Of a stretch of DNA of 64,000 bases, positions 17,112 through 24,930 are shown in pieces; positions within the stretch are counted from its first letter, which is position 1, and each line of letters begins with the position of its first letter. This stretch comes from Variovorax sp. PBL-H6. Lineage in GTDB: Bacteria > Pseudomonadota > Gammaproteobacteria > Burkholderiales > Burkholderiaceae_C. Below the pieces are notes generated by a model. It had not been told where the DNA came from, did no database searches, and saw only the letters and a program-made list of their open reading frames with translations. Both the position numbers and the translations under genes were made by a program. The DNA is taken from NCBI RefSeq assembly GCF_901827155.1, contig NZ_LR594659.1:1798001-1862000 (forward strand). Direction: 5' to 3'.

Positions 17112-18014
17112 CTATCCCGCCGCGCCCTTGCAGAAGTCGATGAAGCCCTGCATCGTGCGCCCCGGCCGCCTCTCGCGGTGCAGCACGATCGACAGCGCAC
17201 GCGAGTTCTTCGGCAGGGTGGTCTTCAGCTCCACCAGCGACCCATCGGCCAGCGCATCGGCCACCGCATAACGTGACATGCAGCCCACGCCCACGCCCGA
17301 GGCCACCACGCGCTTGATGGCGTGGCTGCTGCCCAGCTCGAACTCGATGTGCAGCGCGCCGACGCGCCGGCCCAGCCAGTCGTTGGTGGCCTCGCGCGTG
17401 CCGGAGCCTTCCTCGCGCAGCACCCATCCTGCCTCTGCCAGCTCGCGCACACCGGCCGTGCGTCCCGCCAGCGGGTGCGTCGGCGCGGCCACGATGACCA
17501 TCTCGTCCCTGAGCCATCGGTGCACCGCAAGGTCGGGATGCGTCTGCCGGCCCTCGATGAAGCCCACGTCGGCGTCGAAGCCGACCACCGCAGAGATCAC
17601 GTCGGTGCTGTTCCCGATGATCAGCCGCGCGCGCGCCTGCGGGTTCTCCTCTTTCCACCGCAGCACGATGCCGGGCAGCAGGTACTCGCCCGTGGTGAAG
17701 CTGGCCGCAACGCGCAGCGGCGTCTGCTGGTCGGTGAAGAACAGGGCCTGCAGCTCGGCTGCCTGGTCCACCAGCGAGACCGAGCGCGCCAGCAGCGCGC
17801 GGCCGTTCTCGTTGAGCACCAGGCGGCGACCGATGCGGTCGAACAGCTGGGTGCCGAGCGCGGCCTCCAGGTCGGCGAGCGCGGCGCTGGCAGCCGACTG
17901 CGAGCGCGCGACGCGGCCGGCCGCGGCGCGCGTCGAGCCTTCGCGCGCAGTGGCCGCGAAGACCTCGAGCTGGCGCAGGGTGAAGCGCAGGCGATGATCG
18001 GTTTTTTCGGTCAT
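17112..18014 (-). CDS. LysR-family transcriptional regulator
   Basis: A 300-residue LysR regulator. The N-terminal winged helix is FTLRQLEVFAATAREGSTRAAAGRVARSQSAASAALADLE, followed by the substrate-binding domain (GEYLLPGIVLRWKEENPQARARLIIGNS; GVGVGCMSRYAV). The subgroup resembles CysB/CbbR-like regulators of sulfur or carbon genes. It is divergent from soeA with only 46 bp between start codons, so it most likely controls soeABC. The effector is unknown; sulfite or a sulfonate is a reasonable guess. Confidence 0.87.
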   Translation of the reverse strand: MTEKTDHRLRFTLRQLEVFAATAREGSTRAAAGRVARSQSAASAALADLEAALGTQLFDRIGRRLVLNENGRALLARSVSLVDQAAELQALFFTDQQTPLRVAASFTTGEYLLPGIVLRWKEENPQARARLIIGNSTDVISAVVGFDADVGFIEGRQTHPDLAVHRWLRDEMVIVAAPTHPLAGRTAGVRELAEAGWVLREEGSGTREATNDWLGRRVGALHIEFELGSSHAIKRVVASGVGVGCMSRYAVADALADGSLVELKTTLPKNSRALSIVLHRERRPGRTMQGFIDFCKGAAG

Positions 18015-18060
18015 GGTGAACTGAATTACCTGCTTTCTTGTTCAGACGCCGAACCCTATC

Positions 18061-21027
18061 ATGGGTAGAGAGAACCCCCACGACCAACAGACAACCGGAG
18101 CCGGCGCCTTGCTCAACTTTCTTTCGCGCGAGCCCATTCACGATCCGCTGGCGTCGCCGACGCCCACGGCCGACACCGAGGTCAAGACCACCACCTGCTA
18201 CATGTGCGCTTGCCGCTGCGGCATTCGCGTGCACCTGCGCGACGGCGAGGTGCGCTATATCGACGGCAACCCCGACCATCCGCTGAACCAGGGCGTGATC
18301 TGCGCCAAGGGCGCCTCCGGGATCATGAAGCAGGTGTCGCCGGCGCGGCTCACGCAGCCGCTGCTGCGCAAGCCCGGCAGCGATCGCGGGGCAGGGGAGT
18401 TCGAGCCGATCAGCTGGGAGCGCGCCTTCGAGCTGCTGACCGAGCGCCTCTCGAAGATCCGCGCCACCGACCCGAAGAAGTTCGCGCTCTTCACCGGACG
18501 CGACCAGATGCAGGCGCTGACCGGCCTGTTCGCGCGCCAGTTCGGCACGCCCAATTACGCGGCGCACGGCGGCTTCTGCTCGGTCAACATGGCCGCCGGC
18601 ATGATCTACACGGTGGGCGGCAGCTTCTGGGAATTCGGCGGCCCCGACCTCGATCGCGCCAAGCTCTTCGTGATGATCGGCACCGCGGAGGACCACCACA
18701 GCAACCCGATGAAGATCGCCATCGCCAAGTTCAAACGCAATGGCGGGCGCTTCATCTCGATCAACCCGGTGCGCACCGGCTACTCCGCCATTGCCGACGA
18801 ATGGATTCCGATCAAGCCCGGCACCGACGGCGCGCTCTTCATGGCGCTGCTGCACGAGCTGATCGCGAACGATCTCGTGGACCACGCCTCGCTCAAGCGC
18901 TTTACCAACGCCCCGCAGCTGGTGGTGCTGGACGACTGCGAGCGCCAGGGCCTGTTCGCGTTCGACCCCGAACGCGGTCCGCCGGGCGACGGCCGCCACC
19001 CGCACAACAAGCTGGTGTGGGACAAGGCTTCGGGCAGCGTGAAGCCGGCATATCCGGAAGGTATCGCCGACGGCTGCGACCCGGCGCTCGAAGGCCACTA
19101 CACCTTGGCTGACGGCACCCGCGTCGCGCCCTCGTTCCAGCTGCTGCGCGAGCGCGTGGCGAGCTGCACGCCCGAGTGGGCATCGGCCATCACCGGCATC
19201 GACCCCGAGCGCATCCGCAAGCTGGCGCGCGAGATGGGCGAGACGGCGCTGCAGCAGGCCTTCGAGCTGCCCATCCCCTGGACCGATGCCTGGGGCAAGA
19301 AGCATCCGACGACCCAGGCACGCCCCGTGGCCTTCCACGCAATGCGCGGGCTGGCCGCACATTCGAACGGCTTTCAGACCGTGCGTGCGCTCGCGGTGCT
19401 GATGAGCGTGCTGGGCACCATCGATGCCCCCGGCGGCTTCAGGCACAAGGCACCGTACCCGCGCCACATCGTCCCCAACTACCGCGCCTTCAATGCGCCG
19501 GAGATGATCCAGCCGAACACGCCCCTCAACGCGGCGCCGCTGGGCTTCCCCGCCAATCCTGACGAGCTGGCCATCAACCCGGACGGCTCGCCGATCCGCA
19601 TCGACCACGCCTTCTCGTGGGAGCACCCGCTCTCGGCCCACGGGCTCATGCACAACGTGATCACCAACGCGGTGAAGGGCGACCCCTACCGCATCGACAC
19701 GCTGCTGATCTTCATGGCCAACATGGCCTGGAACTCCAGCATGAACACGATGGCGGTGCGCGAGATGCTCAACCGCAAGGACGAGCAGGGCGAATACATG
19801 ATCCCGTTCCTCGTCGTCTGCGATGCCTTCCAGAGCGAGACCGTGGCCTTTGCCGACCTGGTGCTGCCCGACACCACCTACCTCGAGCGGCACGACGTGA
19901 TGAGCATGCTCGACCGGCCGATCTCCGAGTTCGATGGGCCGGTGGATTCGGTGCGCATTCCTGTCGTGCCGCCCACCGGCGAGTGCAAGCCCTTCCAGGA
20001 GGTGCTGATCGAACTGGCGTCGCGCATGAAGTTTCCGGCCTTCACCACGCCGGAAGGCGAGCGCAAGTTCACCGGCTACCCGGATTTCGTCGTCAACTTC
20101 CAGCCGCAGCCGGGCATCGGCTTCCTGATGGGTTGGCGCGGCAAGGACGGCGACCAGCACCTGCGCGGCGACCCGAATCCGAAGCAGTGGGAGGCCTACG
20201 CCCAGAACAACTGCGTGTTCCAGTACCACATGCCCGAGACGATGCATTACATGCGCAACTGGAACCGCGAGTACCTGGACTTCGCCAAGGACAAGGGCTG
20301 GCGCCAGAAGAACGACGTGGTGCAGCTCGCGCTGTATTCCGACACGCTGCAGAGCTTCCGCCTCGCGGCCCAGGGCAAGAGCGGGGGCCGCCAGCCGCCC
20401 GAGGCGCTGCGCGAGCGCATCGACACCTACTTCGATCCGTTGCCTTTCTGGTATCCGCCGCTCGAAGAGGCCGCCACCGAGCTGGAGGCCTATCCGCTCA
20501 ATGCCATCACGCAGCGGCCGATGGCGATGTACCACTCCTGGGATTCGCAGAATGCGTGGCTTCGTCAGATCCACAGCCACAACTACCTGCATGTGAATCC
20601 GATGACCGCGAAAGCGGCCGGCATTGCCGACGGCGGCTGGTGCTGGGTCGAGAGCCAGTGGGGCAAGGTGCGTTGCATGCTGCGCTACAGCGAGGCCGTG
20701 GAGCCCGGCACCGTGTGGACCTGGAATGCCATCGGCAAGGCCGACGGCGCATGGCAGCTTGCACCCGGCGCCGACGAGGCACGCAAGGGCTTCCTGCTGA
20801 ACCACCTGATCTCCGAGGAGCTGCCTTTCGCCGGGAAGACCATCAGCAACTCCGATCCGATCACCGGCCAAGCCGGCTGGTACGACGTGCGCGTGCGCAT
20901 CCGGCCCGCTGAGCCGGAGGAACCGCACGAGAGCTTCCCGCAGATCGCCAGCGTCCCGGCGGCGCCGGGCGTCCTGGGGAAAGCCGCCAACGTGCTCACC
21001 TACTTTGCGGGAAGGAAAAGAAAATGA
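18061..21027 (+). CDS. soeA: molybdopterin oxidoreductase, sulfite dehydrogenase (quinone) subunit SoeA-like
   Basis: A 988-residue member of the DMSO-reductase superfamily. The N-terminal iron-sulfur site is CYMCACRC...GVICAKG (C-x2-C-x3-C then a fourth Cys about 27 residues on). Molybdopterin-binding blocks follow (SVNMAAGMIYTVGG; LFVMIGTAEDHHSNPMKIAIAKFKRNGGRFISINPVRT), with the C-terminal MoCo-dinucleotide domain (NYLHVNPMTAKAAGIADGGWCWVES). There is no twin-arginine signal, so it is expected to face the cytoplasm, as SoeA does. The soeABC arrangement next to xsc, whose product is sulfite, favours sulfite oxidation. Close relatives include polysulfide, thiosulfate and tetrathionate reductases. 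Confidence 0.8.
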   Translation: MGRENPHDQQTTGAGALLNFLSREPIHDPLASPTPTADTEVKTTTCYMCACRCGIRVHLRDGEVRYIDGNPDHPLNQGVICAKGASGIMKQVSPARLTQPLLRKPGSDRGAGEFEPISWERAFELLTERLSKIRATDPKKFALFTGRDQMQALTGLFARQFGTPNYAAHGGFCSVNMAAGMIYTVGGSFWEFGGPDLDRAKLFVMIGTAEDHHSNPMKIAIAKFKRNGGRFISINPVRTGYSAIADEWIPIKPGTDGALFMALLHELIANDLVDHASLKRFTNAPQLVVLDDCERQGLFAFDPERGPPGDGRHPHNKLVWDKASGSVKPAYPEGIADGCDPALEGHYTLADGTRVAPSFQLLRERVASCTPEWASAITGIDPERIRKLAREMGETALQQAFELPIPWTDAWGKKHPTTQARPVAFHAMRGLAAHSNGFQTVRALAVLMSVLGTIDAPGGFRHKAPYPRHIVPNYRAFNAPEMIQPNTPLNAAPLGFPANPDELAINPDGSPIRIDHAFSWEHPLSAHGLMHNVITNAVKGDPYRIDTLLIFMANMAWNSSMNTMAVREMLNRKDEQGEYMIPFLVVCDAFQSETVAFADLVLPDTTYLERHDVMSMLDRPISEFDGPVDSVRIPVVPPTGECKPFQEVLIELASRMKFPAFTTPEGERKFTGYPDFVVNFQPQPGIGFLMGWRGKDGDQHLRGDPNPKQWEAYAQNNCVFQYHMPETMHYMRNWNREYLDFAKDKGWRQKNDVVQLALYSDTLQSFRLAAQGKSGGRQPPEALRERIDTYFDPLPFWYPPLEEAATELEAYPLNAITQRPMAMYHSWDSQNAWLRQIHSHNYLHVNPMTAKAAGIADGGWCWVESQWGKVRCMLRYSEAVEPGTVWTWNAIGKADGAWQLAPGADEARKGFLLNHLISEELPFAGKTISNSDPITGQAGWYDVRVRIRPAEPEEPHESFPQIASVPAAPGVLGKAANVLTYFAGRKRK

Positions 21028-21914
21028 TGCTGTGGCTGAAAGACCTGATTGCGTCCGCTGGGCAGCCGGCGCGCGAGCCCGCGCTTGCGGCGGCTGGCGG
21101 CGCTTGCGGCGAGGGCTGCGGTTGCGGCTCGACGGCAGCCTCCGCGGCTGTTCGGGAAGCGGAATCGGAGCCGCCCGTCGCGCAGCGCAGCGCTGCGCGA
21201 CGCAGCGGGAACGACAGTGTGCGTGCCGAGCCCGGCGAGACGCTGGCCAAGCAGCTTGCGCTCGTCATCGACCTCAACGTCTGCGTCGGCTGCCACGCCT
21301 GCGTCACGTCCTGCAAGCAGTGGAACACCTCCGGCAGCGCCGGCCCCTTGGCCGACGAGAAGCCCTATGGCGCCGACCCCACCGGCACCTTCTTCAACCG
21401 CGTGCAGACCTACGAGGCCAACACTTTCCCGGGGACCGAGACCATCCACTTCCCCAAGAGCTGCCTGCATTGCGAGGACCCGCCGTGCGTGCCGGTGTGT
21501 CCCACCGGCGCCAGCTACAAGCGCAAGGAAGACGGCATCGTGCTGGTCGACTACGACAAGTGCATCGGCTGCAAGTACTGCGCGTGGGCCTGCCCCTACG
21601 GCGCGCGCGAGCTCGACGAGGAGCGCCAGGTCATGACCAAGTGCACGCTCTGCGTCGATCGCATCTATGACGAAAAGCTGCCGAAGGAAGACCGCAAGCC
21701 CGCCTGCGTGAAGGCCTGCCCCACCGGTGCGCGTCTCTTCGGCGACGTGAAGGACCCTGACTCCGAGGTCTCGAAAGCCATTCGCGAGCGCGGCGGCTAT
21801 TCGCTGATGCCAGAGTGGGAGACCAACCCGGCCAACCAGTACCTGCCGCGGCGCGTGACCGACGAAGCGGGCGGCCCGACCAAGGTCCAGGCGAAACTGG
21901 GAGGCATGTCGTGA
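21024..21914 (+). CDS. soeB: iron-sulfur electron-transfer subunit SoeB-like
   Basis: A 296-residue ferredoxin-type protein whose start overlaps soeA (ATGA). Four cysteine groups are seen: CVGCHACVTSC, CLHCEDPPCVPVCP, CIGCKYCAWACP and CTLCVDRI with CVKACP, enough for four [4Fe-4S] clusters as in DmsB/SoeB. It should carry electrons from the molybdenum subunit to the membrane anchor. Odd: about 75 extra N-terminal residues of low complexity precede the first cluster. They include an additional CGEGCGC group, and part of the stretch is encoded by a perfect 25-nt palindrome at 21177-21201. Confidence 0.85.
   Translation: MMLWLKDLIASAGQPAREPALAAAGGACGEGCGCGSTAASAAVREAESEPPVAQRSAARRSGNDSVRAEPGETLAKQLALVIDLNVCVGCHACVTSCKQWNTSGSAGPLADEKPYGADPTGTFFNRVQTYEANTFPGTETIHFPKSCLHCEDPPCVPVCPTGASYKRKEDGIVLVDYDKCIGCKYCAWACPYGARELDEERQVMTKCTLCVDRIYDEKLPKEDRKPACVKACPTGARLFGDVKDPDSEVSKAIRERGGYSLMPEWETNPANQYLPRRVTDEAGGPTKVQAKLGGMS
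21177..21201. repeat. perfect 25-nt palindrome inside soeB
   Basis: Two 12-nt arms, GTCGCGCAGCGC and its reverse complement, flank a single central A. It lies in the low-complexity N-terminal extension of soeB, where it encodes VAQRSAARR-like residues in frame. It may be an inserted REP-type palindrome or an mRNA hairpin modulating soeB translation relative to soeA. Confidence 0.7.
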
Positions 21915-22834
21915 ACCCGGCGTTCTCCGTCGTCGTCTTCACCACCATCGCCGGCGCCGCGCAGGGCCTGGTCGTCACGCTGGCGCTGGCCGTGTTGGCT
22001 GGCATGCAACTCGCGCCCGGCTTCCTCGGCCTGTCGCTGATCGTGGCCGAGGCGATGCTGCTGGTCGGGCTCGGCGCCTCCTTCGGCCATCTGGGCCGGC
22101 CCGAGCGTGCCTGGCGCGCCGTGCTGATGTGGCGCACCTCGTGGCTCTCGCGTGAGGTGATCGTGCTGCCCGCTTTCATCGCGGTGGTGGCGCTGTGGTG
22201 GCTGGCGCTGCGCAACGGCATCCATGCGCCATGGCTGCTGGTGGCCGCAATCGCCATTGCGGCCTTGCTCTGGTACTGCACCGCGATGATCTACGCCTGC
22301 CTGCGCTTCATCCAGGAATGGGCGCAGCCGCTGACGCTGGTCAACTTCACGCTGATCGGGCTGTCCTCGGGCCTCATCCTCGCCAGCGCACTGGCGGCAT
22401 TGATGGGAGAGGCCGCGCTGCTGCGCGTGAGCGGACCCTGCGCGCTCGCCGTCACGCTTGCTGCGTGGGGCACGCGGACGATGTCGCTGCGCCGCAATGC
22501 CGCGCTGGTGCCGCGCTCGACGCTGCAGACGGCGACCGGCATCCGCGCGCCGAAGCTGGTGCAGAAGTCGATGGGAATGTCGGCCGGCTCCTTCAATACG
22601 CGCGAGTTCTTCCATGGCGCGAGCCGCGCTGCGTTGAAGCAGGTCAAGCTGGGCTTTCTGGTGCTGGGCTTCGCGTTGCCGGCGCTGCTGCTGCTGTGGG
22701 GCATCGCTTCGCACTCGACGCTCGCGTTCGTGCTGGCGTTGCTGGTGCAGGTGCCTGGGCTGGTGGCGGAGCGGTGGTTCTTTTTTGCGCAGGCGCGGCA
22801 TCCGCAGAACTTGTATTACCAAGTCGTGTCCTGA
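21911..22834 (+). CDS. soeC: membrane anchor subunit SoeC-like (DmsC family)
   Basis: A 307-residue integral membrane protein with about eight hydrophobic segments. The short motif SFGHLGRPERAWRAVLMWRTSWLSREV is characteristic of DmsC-type anchors. It should hold the SoeAB pair at the inner face of the membrane and pass electrons to quinone. It starts at GTG 21911 overlapping the soeB stop (GTGA), so all three subunits are translationally coupled. The much longer in-frame ORF upstream is inside soeB and was rejected. Confidence 0.85.
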   Translation: MNPAFSVVVFTTIAGAAQGLVVTLALAVLAGMQLAPGFLGLSLIVAEAMLLVGLGASFGHLGRPERAWRAVLMWRTSWLSREVIVLPAFIAVVALWWLALRNGIHAPWLLVAAIAIAALLWYCTAMIYACLRFIQEWAQPLTLVNFTLIGLSSGLILASALAALMGEAALLRVSGPCALAVTLAAWGTRTMSLRRNAALVPRSTLQTATGIRAPKLVQKSMGMSAGSFNTREFFHGASRAALKQVKLGFLVLGFALPALLLLWGIASHSTLAFVLALLVQVPGLVAERWFFFAQARHPQNLYYQVVS

Positions 22835-22954
22835 GTGGGTGCGAAGAGACTGCCGGGCCGTTGCAAGTTGCTCACGCTCTAGCCCATCTTTGGCCTGGGC
22901 GGTGGCGTCGTAGCCCAGGGTATATCTCGCATTTGCTGAGAGAGCCTGCGTTCG

Positions 22955-23130
22955 ATTTGCCGATGTCGGCCTGCAGTTGCTGGGTTCGCCTGATCTGCTC
23001 GTCCAGGCTGTCCATGAGCATGGAGCGCAGTCGGATCTTCGCGTCGGCGATTGCGTCGGGCAGAGCCTCGAGCAACGCGACGCGGCCTTCCGGCAGCACG
23101 ATGCCGCAAGCGCTCGATGCCTCCGTACTC
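22955..23130 (-). pseudogene. IS110-family transposase fragment
   Basis: On the minus strand one frame reads GIVLPEGRVALLEALPDAIA followed by a charged helix ending RRTQQLQADIGK. This resembles the central region of IS110-type transposases, just after the DEDD catalytic domain. Only about 60 residues are recognisable, with no N-terminal catalytic part or C-terminal transposase_20 domain. The surrounding 22835-23251 region holds no other gene. It is read as a decayed insertion sequence at the left edge of the AT-richer island. Confidence 0.55.
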
Positions 23131-23251
23131 CAAGCCGATCCAGTGTGCACCAGGCCAGACGCGGGCAAGGGCGGATGGTGATGCCGATGGAGGGAAAAAA
23201 GCCCCAGCATAATTGCCTCCCCCACCTGAGCCTCGAGCAGCTCCCCACCGA

Positions 23252-24229
23252 ATGAAGTTCCATTTGCCATACAGCGTCGGAAGTCGCGATCTTCCCTCCC
23301 TGTACAGCTTGTGCGCCGAAGTGCGCCGATGCACAGACCGAGAGATCGAACTCGATGGTTCGCGCGTCCAATTTGTCGACCCACTCGGGTTAACCGTTCT
23401 GGGTGCCCTGCTTTCCAGCAAGCATGACCAGCGAATTTCGATGCCCTGGTTACCGGTGAATATTGCTGGGTATCTAGACCGAATGAATTTCTTCAAGCAT
23501 TGCGAAATCCACGATGTCGAAAAGCCTGCTTGGGGTAGGAATGATCTTCGCAATAAATTGGTCGAGCTTACCTGCATTGAAAGTCATGCAGATAGCGATA
23601 GGGTTGCGAACGCGCTGGCGGACGCAATCACGGGAACCTTGACAGACGCGAATCCAAACGCAGCATTCGATCCGAGTACTGGCAAAAATCAATATGACCG
23701 CTTTCGTCATCCAATTTTCTACGCGCTGTCTGAATTGATCGAAAATTCTTTGACGCACGCACGGCAACAAGGCAACCTTAGGGCAAAAGTCTGGGTCGCG
23801 TCGCAGTACTACGATACCGCAGGTATCGTCCGTATGGCAGTTGTCGATGACGGCTGCGGCATGTTAACGACGCTCGCAAATCATCCGAGGCTTCCCGAAA
23901 AATCGCACCTTGCCGCTATTGCTACCGCGCTACTTCCCAAGGTGAGCTGCAATAGAGACGGCCGTCTTTACAATACCCAAGGCAATCAGGGAGTAGGCTT
24001 GACGACTACTGCAAAAATCGCAAAATCTGCGCGCGGATCTCTTGCGATTGCTTCGGGTGATTCTTGCGTTTTTTCAAGCACTGGAACGGGCGCCGTGCTA
24101 GCTCACGGTGGCCACTGGCAGGGCGTCGCCATCGGATTTCATTGCCGGCGTAGCAAGCTGGCAGCTGTCCGCCTCGGGGAGCTCCTGCCGAGAGAAACCG
24201 CACCGTTTGAGGTTTCGTTCGAAGAGTGA
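23252..24229 (+). CDS. STAS-like / GHKL ATPase fusion protein of unknown function
   Basis: A 325-residue protein. Residues about 25-85 look like a STAS-type domain (IELDGSRVQFVDPLGLTVLGALL). Residues about 150-265 form a histidine-kinase-like ATPase fold with N-box ELIENSLTHA (161-170), G1 DDGCGM (199-204) and G2 NQGVGL (245-250). No phospho-acceptor His domain is visible, so it is not a classical sensor kinase; an anti-sigma-like switch or a GHKL enzyme is more likely. Base composition is clearly lower in GC than the neighbours, suggesting transfer. It is followed 69 bp later by a STAS-like DUF4325 protein, a recurrent partner of such ATPases. Confidence 0.7.
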   Translation: MKFHLPYSVGSRDLPSLYSLCAEVRRCTDREIELDGSRVQFVDPLGLTVLGALLSSKHDQRISMPWLPVNIAGYLDRMNFFKHCEIHDVEKPAWGRNDLRNKLVELTCIESHADSDRVANALADAITGTLTDANPNAAFDPSTGKNQYDRFRHPIFYALSELIENSLTHARQQGNLRAKVWVASQYYDTAGIVRMAVVDDGCGMLTTLANHPRLPEKSHLAAIATALLPKVSCNRDGRLYNTQGNQGVGLTTTAKIAKSARGSLAIASGDSCVFSSTGTGAVLAHGGHWQGVAIGFHCRRSKLAAVRLGELLPRETAPFEVSFEE

Positions 24230-24239
24230 CGCTTACCCG

Positions 24240-24302
24240 ATGAAGAACGATGCTAAATTCGACCCACGCGTGAGCGCTTCCACCTGCCTGGAGCAGACAT
24301 GA
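24240..24302 (+). CDS. possible 20-residue leader peptide
   Basis: ATG 24240 opens a 20-codon frame (MKND...CLEQT) whose TGA at 24300-24302 overlaps the start of the next gene as ATGA. It fills the entire gap between the two island genes. It could be a translational coupling device or chance; there is no convincing ribosome binding site before it. Confidence 0.2.
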   Translation: MKNDAKFDPRVSASTCLEQT

Positions 24303-24625
24303 TGTCTTTGACGCAACTGTCGCTGCACCAACTAGCCCTTGGCCCCTCGGGCCAAGGCTCAGCACTGGGTAGCCGCGCCCGGGCCGTTGGGCTTCGCCGA
24401 CAGGTCGAAGCAGCCCTTGAAGAAGGTAGCAAGGTAGTCCTCGATTTTGACGGGGTGCAAGCTACGCAGTCTTTCGTCGACGAACTGATTGGCGTTGTGG
24501 TGCTGGAACGCGGTCCTGATGTTCTGCGGCAGGTTTCGTTCAAGAGATGCTCCACTGACATGAAGGCAATCGTCAGCTTCGTCGTGTCTGATCGAGCAAA
24601 GCAGCATCTTGCCTCTCTGGCCTGA
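24299..24625 (+). CDS. STAS-like DUF4325 domain protein
   Basis: A 108-residue protein. The core VVLDFDGVQATQSFVDELIGVVVLE, then VLRQVSFKRCSTDMKAIVSFVVSDR, matches the DUF4325 STAS-like family: a beta-strand ending in DF, then the FVDEL helix. Two adjacent ATGs (24299, 24302) are possible starts; neither has a strong ribosome binding site. It lies downstream of a STAS/GHKL ATPase and probably acts as its partner, in a way reminiscent of RsbV-RsbW antagonist/ATPase pairs. That analogy is inference. Confidence 0.65.
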   Translation: MMSLTQLSLHQLALGPSGQGSALGSRARAVGLRRQVEAALEEGSKVVLDFDGVQATQSFVDELIGVVVLERGPDVLRQVSFKRCSTDMKAIVSFVVSDRAKQHLASLA

Positions 24626-24762
24626 CCATTTGGAACCGTTCGGCTGGCACCTTACGAGAGTTCACCGCTTCATCGATTCCTCGCTGTTCTATCAGAGATT
24701 TTGGCGCGGCGGGCACTTGCTCTGCCCCTCAGCGCGTCGACCACAACCCTGGCAGCAGAGAC

Positions 24763-24882
24763 ATGCGTGAGCTCGCGCAGATCATCGAGGCGCGCATGAA
24801 GCATCCACCGCGCGCTGCTCCCAAGCCCGTATTCCAGATGCCCTCCGGTCCTGCCGTGCCCGCGGTGCCGGAGCATCCTTGA
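24763..24882 (+). pseudogene. short open frame, probable C-terminal gene remnant
   Basis: The 24626-24930 gap contains no full gene. One frame reads RVDHNPGSRDMRELAQIIEARMKHPP and ends in a proline-rich tail with a stop at 24880-24882. It is open well upstream of the only ATG, which suggests the 3' end of a lost gene rather than a new start. The family is not recognised. It marks the right edge of the low-GC island. Confidence 0.3.
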
Positions 24883-24930
24883 ACGGAAGCGACTCCTATA
24901 CTGCCAAGCCCTCAACCAGGAGACACGCGC

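Noticed and set aside
16096..20928. A 1610-codon open frame on the minus strand, opposite xsc, pta and soeA
   Set aside because: It is a shadow of real genes in a GC-rich genome: composition is low-complexity (His, Arg, Gly, Ala, Val), no domain is present and both sides of the opposite strand have strong homology.
18061..22834. Formate dehydrogenase or tetrathionate reductase instead of SoeABC
   Set aside because: There is no NAD-linked or cytochrome subunit, no selenocysteine, no twin-arginine signal and no thiosulfate genes. The neighbour xsc produces sulfite, so SoeABC fits better, though the superfamily is broad.
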